Assembly: GCA_913778505.1 (NCBI GenBank)
Contig: CAJYWD010000005.1
Span: 1 to 64,000 of the forward strand
Source of the DNA: an uncultured Chryseobacterium sp.
GTDB lineage: Bacteria; Bacteroidota; Bacteroidia; Flavobacteriales; Weeksellaceae
Direction: 5' to 3'
DNA length: 64,000 nt
Part shown: piece by piece, positions 1 through 8,825 of the stretch
How positions within the stretch are numbered: position 1 is the first letter of the stretch
Layout: the number at the start of each line of letters is the position of its first letter
The notes under the pieces: generated by a model
What the model was told of the DNA's origin: nothing
Database searches by the model: none
What the model saw: only the letters and a program-made list of their open reading frames with translations
Position numbers and translations under genes: made by a program

Positions 1-45
1 TACGCCGTTGGCCGTGGCCCGCGCACAAATGGTGTCTTGATTCAT
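1..45 (-). CDS. mnmE: tRNA modification GTPase MnmE, N-terminal fragment cut by the window edge
   Basis: Reading the minus strand from the ATG at 45 gives MNQDTICARATANGV, which then leaves the window. This matches the start of MnmE (TrmE), whose N-terminus is typically M(N)xDTICALATxxG followed by the formyl-tetrahydrofolate-binding domain. MnmE works with MnmG to modify the wobble uridine of certain tRNAs. Only 15 codons are visible, so the call rests on the short conserved opening. The start is fixed by a TAnnTTTG box ending four bases upstream, which suggests a leaderless message. Confidence 0.75.
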   Translation of the reverse strand, partial: MNQDTICARATANGV

Positions 46-49
46 AAAA

Positions 50-57
50 CAAAGTTA
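50..57 (-). promoter_or_regulatory. -7 box (TAACTTTG) of mnmE
   Basis: Minus-strand TAACTTTG fits the Bacteroidota -7 consensus TAnnTTTG exactly. Its G lies four bases from the mnmE ATG, so transcription should begin at or next to the A of the start codon. The box overlaps the 3' end of the terminator hairpin of the upstream gene. No TTG is placed 19-21 bases upstream; the nearest is about 24 away. Confidence 0.6.
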
Positions 58-96
58 CGCTGTTTTCGACATTAAAAAAATCAAAAACAGCGTAAC
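50..96 (-). terminator. Hairpin between the secreted-protein pair and mnmE
   Basis: Arms 54-66 and 84-96 are a perfect 13-base inverted repeat (GTTACGCTGTTTT / AAAACAGCGTAAC) with a 17-base loop. On the minus strand the stem is followed by TTTGTTTT, so it should terminate the 118-1829 transcript. The same bases form the -7 box of mnmE. Confidence 0.65.
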
Positions 97-117
97 TTAA
101 AAATTGAATGATGTAAT

Positions 118-657
118 TTATTGATAAGACCAGAAACTCCACTGCGTACCATTGTAGACAGCCAGCGAAAGAATACCGCTGTTATTAACAATGGTCATGG
201 TTCCCGGTGCAGGATTGACAATGTTCTGGATAGATGTGGTAATGGGCATTACCATTGCTTTGGTAGTAGATTCCAATACAAGAATGCCGTCTGCTGCAGA
301 TGTGCTGTTTCCGATCACAACTTTCGCATTGCTGTTTTCACTGGCCGGCGGCTGAATGGTAAGTGCAGAAGAAATATTAGCAGGCTGTACGCTGAGATCT
401 ACCCATGTAGTGCCGTTGTAGTATTTGACTTTAGCTGCCGTGGGCGTGGTAGCATCCATAATGATGCTGCCCGGTGTAGTGATAGCCGCTCTATTGGTAA
501 CGTAAGGCATGATGATTCCACGGTTGCCTGCAGATGGAAACTCCATTAGCACAGAAGTTTTGTTGGCTGCTGTCCCCGCCTTATCTCCGAAAATCACCTG
601 AGAATATAGACTTGTAGTCAAAACAAGCCCTGTTAAAACGATTAATTTATTTTTCAT
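118..657 (-). CDS. Secreted protein of unknown function (179 aa)
   Basis: A signal peptide (about residues 1-20, ending near YSQ) precedes a short polar protein with no domain I can name. Two segments of the form 'N-I-V/S-P-x-P-G ... VYNGTQW' occur, a pattern common in flavobacterial secreted proteins and shared with the C-terminus of the upstream neighbour. The ATG at 657 overlaps the stop of that neighbour (TAATG), so the two are translationally coupled. A TTG nine bases earlier is in frame but lies inside the upstream gene and is less likely. No T9SS sorting domain is visible. Confidence 0.7.
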   Translation of the reverse strand: MKNKLIVLTGLVLTTSLYSQVIFGDKAGTAANKTSVLMEFPSAGNRGIIMPYVTNRAAITTPGSIIMDATTPTAAKVKYYNGTTWVDLSVQPANISSALTIQPPASENSNAKVVIGNSTSAADGILVLESTTKAMVMPITTSIQNIVNPAPGTMTIVNNSGILSLAVYNGTQWSFWSYQ

Positions 658-1829
658 TACGGACAAGTTTTTTTGTTAAAGCATTTCCATCCCGCATTGG
701 CATTGACATAAACTTTTATACAATTTTCAGTCGTGTCATATACGGTCATTCCGGGTACAGGATTGGTAATATTGGCAAGACCTGCAGTGGATACTCTTGT
801 CGGCACAAAGGCTTTTTGGTTGGATTCCAAAGCCAGATATCCACCCTTTCGTACCATTGGCCAGTTGCTGTTCACTTCTCCTGCACGGCCCTGAGAGGTG
901 ATTCCAACTTTGGTATCCAACGCCGTTCCTGTTGCATTTCCATTCTCCAGACAGTAAAGCACCATAGATTTTGTACTGTAAGCACCGAATGCCACATCAC
1001 TGTCTCCGGAAAGCACCTGAACAAACTTGACCGCGTTTTTATAATTAGAAGTTGTAATTCCAAAATCGCTGAGTCTGAAAGTCAGAACCCTGATATCCCG
1101 CGTTGTTCCGGAAAAACCACCGTCACTATTATAATTGTGAGGGCAGTTTCCCGCATAATAGAAACTCCAAAGCGCTTTTCCCAAAGGCGTTACACTGGAT
1201 GAGTTAAAATTGACCTGTTTTTCTACGCCCACGGTCACACCATTGGCATCGGTGAATTTGAAAACGTCAAAACTGCTGCTTGGCGCACCCACCTGTGTCA
1301 CAACGATATCCGGAATAGCATCATTAATACAGTCCGGATTAATATCCGCGAGGACGTTCACATAAAACTGAAGTTCCTGTTTTGGAATATTAAATACGGC
1401 CGAACCAAGATCCAGACCGTTCTTACCATCACGCAAGTAATAGCCAAGGGAAGTATTGCAGCTCAGACTGGGTCTCGTCGTATTATCCTGAATGACACCG
1501 TTTAAATAGCGGGGAATACCAATCAAAAAATTGGTGGCAGTGCTTGTGGTATTAAAAGAAGTAGGAAAAGCTACATAATTCTCATCGGTAACCACACTCA
1601 CTTTGCTTTTAAGAAGCGCATCATTGACACCTGTGGAATATGTTTTTCCACCCACGGTAAAACCGATTAAATTATTAGATTCCTGGGCAGTAGCGTATGT
1701 AGCTGTGTTATCACTGGAAACCCAATAGCCGGCGTAGTCTCCGTAAATGGCGTCCGGCCGCGTCTGGGCCGTAAGATTACTGCATGCCAGGAAAGCCAGG
1801 CAGGCGCACAAATAATAGATCTTTTTCAT
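657..1829 (-). CDS. Secreted or lipid-anchored protein of unknown function (390 aa)
   Basis: The protein starts MKKIYYLCACLAFLACSN, either a normal signal peptide or a weak lipobox around FLAC-S. The body is rich in Ser, Thr and Asn, as in beta-sandwich surface proteins, and contains stretches typical of flavobacterial surface proteins that list titles or dates, but no catalytic motif is seen. The last 40 residues carry 'NPVPGMTVYDTTENC' and 'GWKCF', a recurrent C-terminal pattern in Chryseobacterium-type hypothetical proteins. ATG 1829 was chosen over an in-frame TTG at 1841 because it gives a standard signal peptide. A promoter lies at 1872-1900. Confidence 0.7.
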   Translation of the reverse strand: MKKIYYLCACLAFLACSNLTAQTRPDAIYGDYAGYWVSSDNTATYATAQESNNLIGFTVGGKTYSTGVNDALLKSKVSVVTDENYVAFPTSFNTTSTATNFLIGIPRYLNGVIQDNTTRPSLSCNTSLGYYLRDGKNGLDLGSAVFNIPKQELQFYVNVLADINPDCINDAIPDIVVTQVGAPSSSFDVFKFTDANGVTVGVEKQVNFNSSSVTPLGKALWSFYYAGNCPHNYNSDGGFSGTTRDIRVLTFRLSDFGITTSNYKNAVKFVQVLSGDSDVAFGAYSTKSMVLYCLENGNATGTALDTKVGITSQGRAGEVNSNWPMVRKGGYLALESNQKAFVPTRVSTAGLANITNPVPGMTVYDTTENCIKVYVNANAGWKCFNKKTCP

Positions 1830-1871
1830 GTTTAATTTCAATAAATTTCCAATCTGTCATCTGTGCAGATG

Positions 1872-1900
1872 CAAATATATTAATTATAAAAAAAAAACAA
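1872..1900 (-). promoter_or_regulatory. Promoter of the secreted-protein pair
   Basis: Minus-strand TTG (1898-1900), 18 bases, then TATATTTG (1872-1879), a good fit to TTG-N19-21-TAnnTTTG. The expected transcription start leaves about 38 bases of 5' UTR before the ATG at 1829. Confidence 0.55.
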
Positions 1901-2022
1901 GCGTTTATGTGAATTGAATTAACATAAACGTAATATGATAATTATCATACAATACATAATAAGCTTTCTTTACTCTATCCTCATTTACTCCACATTTAGA
2001 TAGTGAAACCATTCCTATTTCT

Positions 2023-2030
2023 TATCTTTG
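2023..2030 (+). promoter_or_regulatory. -7 box (TATCTTTG) of tyrS
   Basis: TATCTTTG matches TAnnTTTG exactly and ends 19 bases before the tyrS ATG. No clear TTG is found at the -33 position. Confidence 0.55.
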
Positions 2031-2049
2031 CACGAAATTTTTTAAGACA

Positions 2050-3345
2050 ATGAATGCATTTATCGAAGAGCTGAAATGGCGTGGACTTTTTTCTGACATG
2101 ACGCCGGGAACGGAAGAACAACTGGACAAAGAAATGACCAAAGCCTACATCGGTTTCGATCCTACGGCGGACTCACTGCATATCGGCAGCCTTATTCAGA
2201 TCAAAATCCTGGCGCATCTCCAGCAGCATGGCCATCAGCCAATAGCTTTGGTAGGTGGTGCTACAGGAATGATTGGCGATCCGTCCGGAAAATCAGCAGA
2301 ACGGAACCTTCTGAGTGAGGAAACACTACTCCACTATGTAAACTGTCTTAAAAATCAGCTTTCGAGATTTCTTCAATTTGACGGTGATGGTGATAACAGA
2401 GCGATTCTGGTCAATAATTATGACTGGATGAAGGATTTTACATTCCTCGATTTTGCCAAGAATATTGGGAAGCACATCACCGTGAACTATATGATGGCTA
2501 AAGACTCTGTAAAGAAACGTTTCTCCGGTGAGTCCGGCGTGGATGGGATGAGCTTCACCGAATTTACGTATCAGCTTCTCCAGGGTTATGACTACCTTCA
2601 TCTTTATCAGAATAACGGCGTCAAGCTGCAAATGGGTGGCTCGGATCAATGGGGAAATATAACCACCGGCACAGAGCTGATCCGTAGAAAAGCACGTGGT
2701 GAGGCCTTTGCGCTGACAGTTCCGCTCATTACCAAAGCAGACGGTTCCAAGTTTGGAAAATCCGAAAGCGGCGAGAATTATTGGTTGGATGCCAAAAAAA
2801 CTTCACCTTATAAGTTTTACCAATTCTGGCTGAATGCCTCCGACGACGATGCTGTAAGATTCATCAAATTCTATACTTTCCTTTCAAAAGAAGAAATCCA
2901 AACTTTGATCGAGGAGCATCAAAATGCGCCTCACGAGCGTAAACTTCAGAAAAAATTAGCGGAAGAAGTTACCATGTGGGTCCATGGGCAAGCAGAATAC
3001 GAAAAAGCACTGAAAGCAACTCAGATACTTTTCGGTCAATCTACTGCGGAAGATCTTGTGAGTCTTGATGAGGAATTATTCCTTCAGGTTTTTGACGGCG
3101 TGCCACAAAAGGAAGTATCAAAATCCGAATTGGTTGGCAGCAATATTGTGGATCTAATTTCCGAAAAAACAGGATTTTTGAAATCTAAAGGCGAAGCTAA
3201 AAGAGAATTGACAGGAAACGCCATTTCCGTGAACAAAACAAAAGTGGGTGAAGATTTTTCGGTATCAGAAAGTGACCTGATTGATGGAAAATTCCTGCTT
3301 CTGCAGAAGGGAAAAAAGAATTATTTCATCGTCAAAGGCATTTAA
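2050..3345 (+). CDS. tyrS: Tyrosine--tRNA ligase
   Basis: TyrS attaches tyrosine to tRNA-Tyr in the cytoplasm. The 431-residue length is standard for the bacterial short-type enzyme. Class I signatures are visible: the HIGH-like motif in [11 protein letters not shown] (about residues 37-47), the substrate region [12 protein letters not shown] and [11 protein letters not shown] (about 180-205), and the KMSKS-equivalent KFGKSESG (about 235). An S4 RNA-binding domain covers roughly the last 70 residues. The gene stands alone with its own -7 box; the desaturase gene starts 27 bases after its stop and may be co-transcribed. Confidence 0.97.
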   Translation: MNAFIEELKWRGLFSDMTPGTEEQLDKEMTKAYIGFDPTADSLHIGSLIQIKILAHLQQHGHQPIALVGGATGMIGDPSGKSAERNLLSEETLLHYVNCLKNQLSRFLQFDGDGDNRAILVNNYDWMKDFTFLDFAKNIGKHITVNYMMAKDSVKKRFSGESGVDGMSFTEFTYQLLQGYDYLHLYQNNGVKLQMGGSDQWGNITTGTELIRRKARGEAFALTVPLITKADGSKFGKSESGENYWLDAKKTSPYKFYQFWLNASDDDAVRFIKFYTFLSKEEIQTLIEEHQNAPHERKLQKKLAEEVTMWVHGQAEYEKALKATQILFGQSTAEDLVSLDEELFLQVFDGVPQKEVSKSELVGSNIVDLISEKTGFLKSKGEAKRELTGNAISVNKTKVGEDFSVSESDLIDGKFLLLQKGKKNYFIVKGI

Positions 3346-3372
3346 ACCAACATTATTCAATTACAATTTTTA

Positions 3373-4125
3373 ATGACAATCATTATTTTTATCATTATAC
3401 TCTGGTACTCCGGATTATTTTTTCAAACTTTTTTTCTTCACCGTTATGCAGCGCATCAAACCTTTAAAATGTCGAAGTTTGGTGAGAAATTATGCTATGT
3501 TCTCACCTGGATTACGCAGGGATCCAACTATCTCTCTGCTTATGGCTATGGTGTAATGCACCGCCTTCACCATGCCTACGCAGACACGGAGAAAGATCCG
3601 CACTCTCCGAAATACGATGCCAATCTTTTTGTAATGATGTGGCGCACTAAAAAGATCTATCAGCAGATCAATGATCAGAAAGCTAAAATAGAAGACCGAT
3701 TCACAAAGAATGTCCCACAATGGAAGGGTTTTGACAAGTTTGCAAGTTCCTGGGCTTCAAGGATTGGCTGGGCTGTACTGTACACCTTGTTCTTCTATTT
3801 TTTTGCGACTGCATGGTGGCAGTGGCTGCTGCTTCCGGTTGCTTATATGATGGCGCCGATTCACGGTGTCATCATCAATTGGTTTGGACACATCTATGGT
3901 TATGTTAATTTCAAAGTGTCTGACACTTCCAAAAACCTGCTCAGATTTGACTGGCTGATGATGGGCGAAGCGTATCACAACAATCATCACAAACATGGCG
4001 GAAGAGCCAATTTTGGTGGTGTACGCTGGCATGAGATTGATGTCACGTATTGTATCATGATTCTTCTGGACAAGATGAAATTAATCAAATTAAATCCTGT
4101 GGCTGTAGTCAAAAAAGATATTTGA
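3373..4125 (+). CDS. Acyl-CoA / fatty acid desaturase
   Basis: This 250-residue membrane protein belongs to the stearoyl-CoA-desaturase-like family, which introduces double bonds into fatty acyl chains with a di-iron centre. The three histidine boxes are present in order: HRYAAH (about residue 24), HRLHHAYAD (about 63) and HNNHHKHG (about 207). Hydrophobic segments lie at the N-terminus, near residues 35-60 and around 135-175, as expected for two hairpins across the inner membrane. It is short for the family but has all histidines. It follows tyrS by 27 bases and ends in a shared terminator. Confidence 0.9.
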   Translation: MTIIIFIIILWYSGLFFQTFFLHRYAAHQTFKMSKFGEKLCYVLTWITQGSNYLSAYGYGVMHRLHHAYADTEKDPHSPKYDANLFVMMWRTKKIYQQINDQKAKIEDRFTKNVPQWKGFDKFASSWASRIGWAVLYTLFFYFFATAWWQWLLLPVAYMMAPIHGVIINWFGHIYGYVNFKVSDTSKNLLRFDWLMMGEAYHNNHHKHGGRANFGGVRWHEIDVTYCIMILLDKMKLIKLNPVAVVKKDI

Positions 4126-4150
4126 TAGAGATATCAAGACAATATTAAAA

Positions 4151-4187
4151 AAAATACCGCTGAGGATTTCTCAACGGTATTTTTTTA
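4151..4187. terminator. Bidirectional terminator between desaturase and dioxygenase genes
   Basis: ATACCG-C-TGAG, a five-base loop, then CTCA-A-CGGTAT: a ten-pair stem with one mismatch, preceded by an A run and followed by seven T. It serves both convergent genes. Confidence 0.85.
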
Positions 4188-4198
4188 TGATAATTGGA

Positions 4199-5149
4199 TT
4201 AGATCTTGATCAATCCCAATTCAATCAGTCTCTCGCGCAGAAATTCTCCGGCTGTTGTATCAGGATACAATTTTGGATGATTCTCATCCACACAATTATC
4301 CAGAGCATTCAGGGACATTTCACTGATAGGATGCATAAAAAACGGGATGGAATATCTGGAAGTTCCCCACAATTCTCTTGGCGGGTTGACTACTCTGTGA
4401 ATCGTGGATTTCAGTCTATTATTAGTGTGTCTGGAAAGCATATCGCCTACATTTATCATCAGCTCATCCGGCTCTGCAATTGCGTCGATCCATTCACCAT
4501 TATGATTCTGAACCTGCAGACCTTTTCCCTGAGATCCCATCAAGAGCGTAATTAAATTAATATCGCCATGCGCTGCAGCACGTACGGCATCCTGCGGCTC
4601 CTCGGTAATCGGCGGGTAGTGAATGGGTCTCAGGATAGAATTGCCCTCAGCGATTTTGTCATCAAAATAAAATTCATCCAGACCAAGGTACAGTGCCAGA
4701 GCTCTCAACACATATTTCCCGGTTCTCTCCAGCATCTGGTAAGCCTCTTTTCCTACTTCATTAAATTTAGGAAGTTCCTCCACCATCACATTGTCCGGGT
4801 AGACTTCCTTATATTTGGAATCCTCCGAAACGTACTGGCCAAAATGCCAGAATTCCTTAAGATCGCCTTTTTTAAAACCCTTGGCAGTTTCCTTTCCGAA
4901 ACCGACGTAGCCACGCTGGCCGCCAATTCCCGGAATCTCGTACTTAAGTTTGGTTTCTGTAGGTAAATCAAAGAAATTCTTGACTTCGCCGTAGAGTTCA
5001 TCTACCAACTGATCATCCAGAAAATGACCTTTCAGGGCCACAAATCCGATCTCTTCGTAAGCTTTTCCGATTTCATTTACAAATTTCTGTTTGCGTTCCG
5101 GGTTGTCCGAAAGGAAATCACGCAGGTCTACACTAGGTATTTTGTCCAT
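4199..5149 (-). CDS. Isopenicillin N synthase-like 2-oxoglutarate/Fe(II) dioxygenase
   Basis: The 316-residue protein has the N-terminal non-haem dioxygenase domain (about 4-120) and the C-terminal 2OG-Fe(II) core (about 165-285). The iron ligands fit H194-x-D196 in AAHGDINLI and H251 in HRVVNPP; R265-x-S267 (RYS) fits the 2-oxoglutarate carboxylate clamp. Family members oxidise varied small molecules, and nothing here fixes the substrate. Homologues are common single-copy genes in flavobacteria, which argues for a housekeeping rather than an antibiotic role. It stands alone between convergent and divergent neighbours. Confidence 0.88.
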   Translation of the reverse strand: MDKIPSVDLRDFLSDNPERKQKFVNEIGKAYEEIGFVALKGHFLDDQLVDELYGEVKNFFDLPTETKLKYEIPGIGGQRGYVGFGKETAKGFKKGDLKEFWHFGQYVSEDSKYKEVYPDNVMVEELPKFNEVGKEAYQMLERTGKYVLRALALYLGLDEFYFDDKIAEGNSILRPIHYPPITEEPQDAVRAAAHGDINLITLLMGSQGKGLQVQNHNGEWIDAIAEPDELMINVGDMLSRHTNNRLKSTIHRVVNPPRELWGTSRYSIPFFMHPISEMSLNALDNCVDENHPKLYPDTTAGEFLRERLIELGLIKI

Positions 5150-5367
5150 TTTAGAAATTTTAGTGCTGTAAAAATACGATTTTTAGCATTATTTCTTTTT
5201 TTGACTTTCAGAAATATCATTAGAGATTATCGAAATAAGAGTTTCAATGCAGATATCATCTCTAATCTTAAAGTAAGGACTTATATAATACGGTTGTTTT
5301 ATTAAAGGTTAAGATCTACATAATCAATTGAAATGATTATGCTAAGCATTACCGTTCTGACTTTTAA

Positions 5368-5398
5368 TTGGATGGGACACAGTTCTTCTTTATCTTTG
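5368..5398 (+). promoter_or_regulatory. Complete TTG-N20-TATCTTTG promoter, start site at the ATG
   Basis: TTG at 5368-5370, a 20-base spacer and TATCTTTG at 5391-5398 form a textbook Bacteroidota promoter. The ATG follows only four bases later (5403), so the message is predicted to be leaderless. Confidence 0.8.
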
Positions 5399-5402
5399 CC
5401 TC

Positions 5403-6041
5403 ATGGAATTACAATACCTCGTCAGAGAACCTCAAAATATTACTTCGGAAACGCCGGTCCTGTTTCTACTGCATGGCTACGGAAGCAACGAAGAAGATCT
5501 TTTCAACTTTGTGCCAACTTTACCGGATCACTGGCTGGTGGTGAGTTTCCGTGCGCCTAAAAATTCCAGTTATGGCGGCTATGCCTGGTTTGACATCGAT
5601 TTCAACAGCCCAGAGAATTTTATTGATGAAAATGAAGGCAACGCGGCGGTGAAGCTGGTGATGGAAAACATTATGGCAGTAACGAACCGTTATGGGCTGA
5701 TCAATAATCCAACACATCTCTGTGGTTTCAGCCAGGGTGGAATGATTGTCTATGCGCTCGCACTGCAGTACCCAAGTCTTTTTTCGAAAGTTGCCTGTCT
5801 GAGCTCTTATCCAGAGGAAAAATTACTGAAAAATGTGGTGAAAGACAAAAAGCAATATGAAAATCTTCGTTTTTTCATTTCGCATGGGATGGAAGACGCT
5901 GTGATCCCAATCGATTGGGGTCGAAAAGCTGCTGAACTGCTCTATGATCTGAGCGCATATTTCTCTTTCCGGGAATACATGAGCGGACATGGTGTCAATC
6001 AGAAAAATTATCTGGATCTGATGGAGTTCCTCAAAAAATAG
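5403..6041 (+). CDS. Alpha/beta hydrolase, carboxylesterase/phospholipase type
   Basis: A 212-residue cytoplasmic serine hydrolase without signal peptide. The nucleophile elbow is GFSQGG (S110); D165 in HGMEDAVIP and H196 in MSGHGV complete a catalytic triad in the order and spacing of the YpfH/carboxylesterase family (PF02230-like). The oxyanion region is FLLHGYGSNEED near residue 22. Members cleave short acyl esters; the substrate is unknown. The promoter abuts the start codon with no room for a ribosome binding site. A strong terminator follows. Confidence 0.88.
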   Translation: MELQYLVREPQNITSETPVLFLLHGYGSNEEDLFNFVPTLPDHWLVVSFRAPKNSSYGGYAWFDIDFNSPENFIDENEGNAAVKLVMENIMAVTNRYGLINNPTHLCGFSQGGMIVYALALQYPSLFSKVACLSSYPEEKLLKNVVKDKKQYENLRFFISHGMEDAVIPIDWGRKAAELLYDLSAYFSFREYMSGHGVNQKNYLDLMEFLKK

Positions 6042-6046
6042 AATAC

Positions 6047-6085
6047 AAAAAAGTCCGGTTGCGTTAACAACCGGACTTTTATTTT
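6047..6085. terminator. Terminator between esterase and galE
   Basis: AAGTCCGGTTG, six-base loop CGTTAA, CAACCGGACTT: a perfect stem with A run before and T run after, usable from both sides by the convergent genes. Confidence 0.9.
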
Positions 6086-6089
6086 GAAT

Positions 6090-7109
6090 TTAATGATTTC
6101 TTTCTTTAAGATATTTCTGCCATTCCCAGGTGGTTTTCAGCGCTTCTTCCAAAGTGGTTTCGGATTTCCATCCCAGTTCGCGCTCTGCTTTATCTGCGTT
6201 GGCGTAGGCTACAGTAATGTCTCCTTCGCGTCTGGGACATATCTGATAAGGCACTGCCACATTATTAGCAGCCTCAAAAGCTTTAACCACTTCCAGTACC
6301 GAAGAACCTTTTCCTGTTCCCAAATTATAAATATCAAGAACAGTTTCTGGTTCGGAATTGATCAGTTTTTTAAGCGCTGCGACGTGCGCCTTTGCCAGAT
6401 CCACGACATAAATATAGTCTCTGATGGCAGTACCGTCCTCGGTAGGATAATCGTCTCCCCAGACACTTAACTTCTCTCGGATTCCGGCGGCAGTCTGCGT
6501 CACATAAGGTACTAGATTATTAGGAATTCCTGCTGGCAATTCTCCCAACAGCGCTGTAGGATGCGCACCAATTGGATTGAAATAACGGAGCAAAGTCACT
6601 CTTTTTTGGTAGGCTCTGGAGAAATCTTTCAAAATATCCTCGCCCATCTGTTTTGTTTTCCCGTAGGACGATTCGGCTTCTTTCAACGGTGTATTCTCGT
6701 CTATCGGCATTTTGTCGGCCTGACCGTAAACGGTGCAGGAAGAGCTGAAGATGAAGTTGGAAATATTCCTTTCTTTGAATTCCTGAAGGACATTGATGAG
6801 TGAGAACAGATTATTTTCATAATATTTCAGAGGTTCCGTCATGCTTTCTCCCACGGCTTTGGACGCCGCAAAATTGATACAGCCCTGGATATGATGTGCA
6901 TCAAACACCTGCTGCAGGAGTTCTTTTCTACGGAGATCAAAAGGATAGAAAATGGGTCTTTTTCCCGTGATTTCCTCGATATTATCAAGAATAAATTTCT
7001 CTGAATTTGACAAATCATCTACAATGATGACATCAAAATTATTGTTGATGAGTTCTACAACCGTGTGAGAACCAATGTAGCCTAAACCACCTGTTACGAG
7101 TATGGACAT
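6090..7109 (-). CDS. galE: UDP-glucose 4-epimerase
   Basis: GalE interconverts UDP-glucose and UDP-galactose (or the N-acetyl forms), supplying surface polysaccharides. The extended SDR fold is clear: the NAD motif GGLGYIGSH (residues 7-15), the catalytic SSS at 122-124 and Y149-x3-K153. At 339 residues it matches E. coli GalE. ATG 7109 was chosen because it begins directly at the first beta strand (MSILVTGG); an upstream in-frame extension would run into the neighbouring gene. It is third in a run with the membrane protein and the aminotransferase, 19 bases after the former. Confidence 0.95.
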   Translation of the reverse strand: MSILVTGGLGYIGSHTVVELINNNFDVIIVDDLSNSEKFILDNIEEITGKRPIFYPFDLRRKELLQQVFDAHHIQGCINFAASKAVGESMTEPLKYYENNLFSLINVLQEFKERNISNFIFSSSCTVYGQADKMPIDENTPLKEAESSYGKTKQMGEDILKDFSRAYQKRVTLLRYFNPIGAHPTALLGELPAGIPNNLVPYVTQTAAGIREKLSVWGDDYPTEDGTAIRDYIYVVDLAKAHVAALKKLINSEPETVLDIYNLGTGKGSSVLEVVKAFEAANNVAVPYQICPRREGDITVAYANADKAERELGWKSETTLEEALKTTWEWQKYLKERNH

Positions 7110-7128
7110 AGTTTTATTTAAATGATGA

Positions 7129-7563
7129 TTATGTGGATTTTCCAATGTCTTCAATTTCATTTTCAGAAGACTTATAGCTGTAATAATTTATTAAGAACGC
7201 CGAAAATGATAAGAGTCCAAAAAAGAAGATTAAAGCAATGAAGAAATATTTTTTGCCATAATATCCATTGATATAATAGTTTAATATCGTGATGAGTGCT
7301 AATAACACCGTAAGGACATTAAAATAAACAACACATCTTTTCGATTCTCTAAAAATGTTCACCAATGAAAGAATGGCCATGCTAAAAATCCCAAAAAACA
7401 ACAAGTAAATCGGGACAATTAATAATCCTAATGTTTCATCTAATCTGAACCCTTCGAAAACGATATTAAATACATGAATGCCATAATAAATAATCCATCC
7501 CAGCAGGAAAATTATAGCATAAAAATAAATAAACTTATACCTGAATATTCGGTCTGCCGTCAT
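7129..7563 (-). CDS. Integral membrane protein of unknown function (144 aa)
   Basis: About four hydrophobic segments (near residues 10-30, 40-65, 72-95, 102-125) span the inner membrane. No domain is recognised. The ATG at 7563 shares one base with the stop of the aminotransferase (TGATG), so translation is coupled. Its place between two sugar-nucleotide genes suggests a role around polysaccharide synthesis, but the small size and lack of motifs leave that open. Base composition is more AT-rich than galE. Confidence 0.75.
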   Translation of the reverse strand: MTADRIFRYKFIYFYAIIFLLGWIIYYGIHVFNIVFEGFRLDETLGLLIVPIYLLFFGIFSMAILSLVNIFRESKRCVVYFNVLTVLLALITILNYYINGYYGKKYFFIALIFFFGLLSFSAFLINYYSYKSSENEIEDIGKST

Positions 7564-8693
7564 CAATTCTTTTCAAAAAACTCTAATACAGAATCGGTGA
7601 TGTACTTCAGTTGTTCTTCATCCAGCTCAGTATGCATAGGCAGAGAGATCACCTGATCCAGCAATTTGTCTGTATTGACAAAATCTTCATCCTTACTATC
7701 CTGGAAATAGGCTTTCTGCTTTCTAAGCGCCACGGGATAATAGATCATCGCAGGGATTTCTTTTTCTGTCAGATATTGTTGCAATGCGTTTCTTTTTCCA
7801 TTGGTAACCCTCAATGTATATTGGTGAAAAACGTGTGTGGAGTTTTCTGCTCGTTTGGGAGTCAGGATATGTTGATGATCCGCAAATGCCTCGTCATAAT
7901 AATCCGCAGCCTTTCTTCTGGCCTCATTGTACGCATCCAGATTTGGCAATTTCTTTCTGAGAATAGCAGCCTGAATACTGTCAAGCCTTGAGTTCACACC
8001 AACTTCGTCATGGTAATATCGCTCGTACATGCCGTGGTTTACAATGCCTCTCAGCCTGTGTGCCAGTTGATCATCATTCGTGAAAATGGCACCACCGTCT
8101 CCATAGCATCCCAGGTTTTTAGAAGGGAAAAAAGATGTAGTTCCAATGGTTCCCATCGTTCCGGATTTTTTGGTTGTACCGTCCGCAAAGGTAAACTCGG
8201 AGCCGATGGCCTGAGCATTATCTTCGATTACAAATAGGTTATGTTCTTTTGCAATGTCAAGAATTTCCTCCATGTTGGAACATTGTCCGAAAAGGTGAAC
8301 AGGAATAATGGCTTTAGTTTTAGGCGTAATGGCTTTTTTAATGGCTTCTGTACTGATAGTAAATGTATCATAATCGACATCGACCAGGACCGATTTTAAT
8401 TTCAACAAATGAATAACCTCCACCGTGGCTGCAAAAGTAAAGTCCGAGGTAATGACCTCATCGCCTTCTTTCAGATCCAGCGCCATCAGCGCAATCTGAA
8501 GCGCATCGGTTCCGTTACCACACGGAATAACATGCTGAACATCCAAATAAGCTTCCAGATCTGCCTGGAACGATTTAACCTCCGGACCATTGATAAAAGC
8601 AGCCGAATCCATCACATTGAGGACAGCATTGTCAACATCACTTTTAATTTTATAATATTGGCTTTGTAAATCAACCATTTGGATCTTTTTCAT
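7563..8693 (-). CDS. DegT/DnrJ/EryC1/StrS aminotransferase (WbpE-like)
   Basis: A PLP-dependent enzyme that aminates a keto-sugar nucleotide. The 376 residues show the family pattern: CGNGTDALQIAL near 58 (PLP phosphate binding), the IEDNAQAIGS segment near 156 and the Schiff-base lysine K192 in FFPSKNLGCYGDGG. The opening MVDLQSQY and the CGNGTDALQ segment are closest, from memory, to WbpE/WlbC enzymes acting on UDP-3-keto-GlcNAcA or related sugars; the exact substrate is inferred. ATG 8693 is preferred over a TTG two codons upstream. It heads the operon with the membrane protein and galE. Confidence 0.88.
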   Translation of the reverse strand: MKKIQMVDLQSQYYKIKSDVDNAVLNVMDSAAFINGPEVKSFQADLEAYLDVQHVIPCGNGTDALQIALMALDLKEGDEVITSDFTFAATVEVIHLLKLKSVLVDVDYDTFTISTEAIKKAITPKTKAIIPVHLFGQCSNMEEILDIAKEHNLFVIEDNAQAIGSEFTFADGTTKKSGTMGTIGTTSFFPSKNLGCYGDGGAIFTNDDQLAHRLRGIVNHGMYERYYHDEVGVNSRLDSIQAAILRKKLPNLDAYNEARRKAADYYDEAFADHQHILTPKRAENSTHVFHQYTLRVTNGKRNALQQYLTEKEIPAMIYYPVALRKQKAYFQDSKDEDFVNTDKLLDQVISLPMHTELDEEQLKYITDSVLEFFEKN

Positions 8694-8825
8694 AAGCAAA
8701 AATTTAATTTTTTAAAGATTTCGCAACACTGCCTTATTATTTATGATATGCAGAAGTGCAGGAGAAACTTTATTTTGTAAATTTACGTTTATTTATCAGT
8801 TTAAAAAAATCTAAATCTCTATAAC

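Noticed and set aside
7561..7566. TTG starts one or a few codons before ATG for several genes (657, 1829, 7563, 8693, 27707, 49854)
   Set aside because: Each has a nearby ATG that fits a signal peptide, a coupled stop or the conserved N-terminus better.
7129..8693. Complete O-antigen or capsule cluster around galE
   Set aside because: Only three genes, with no glycosyltransferase, flippase or polymerase in the window.
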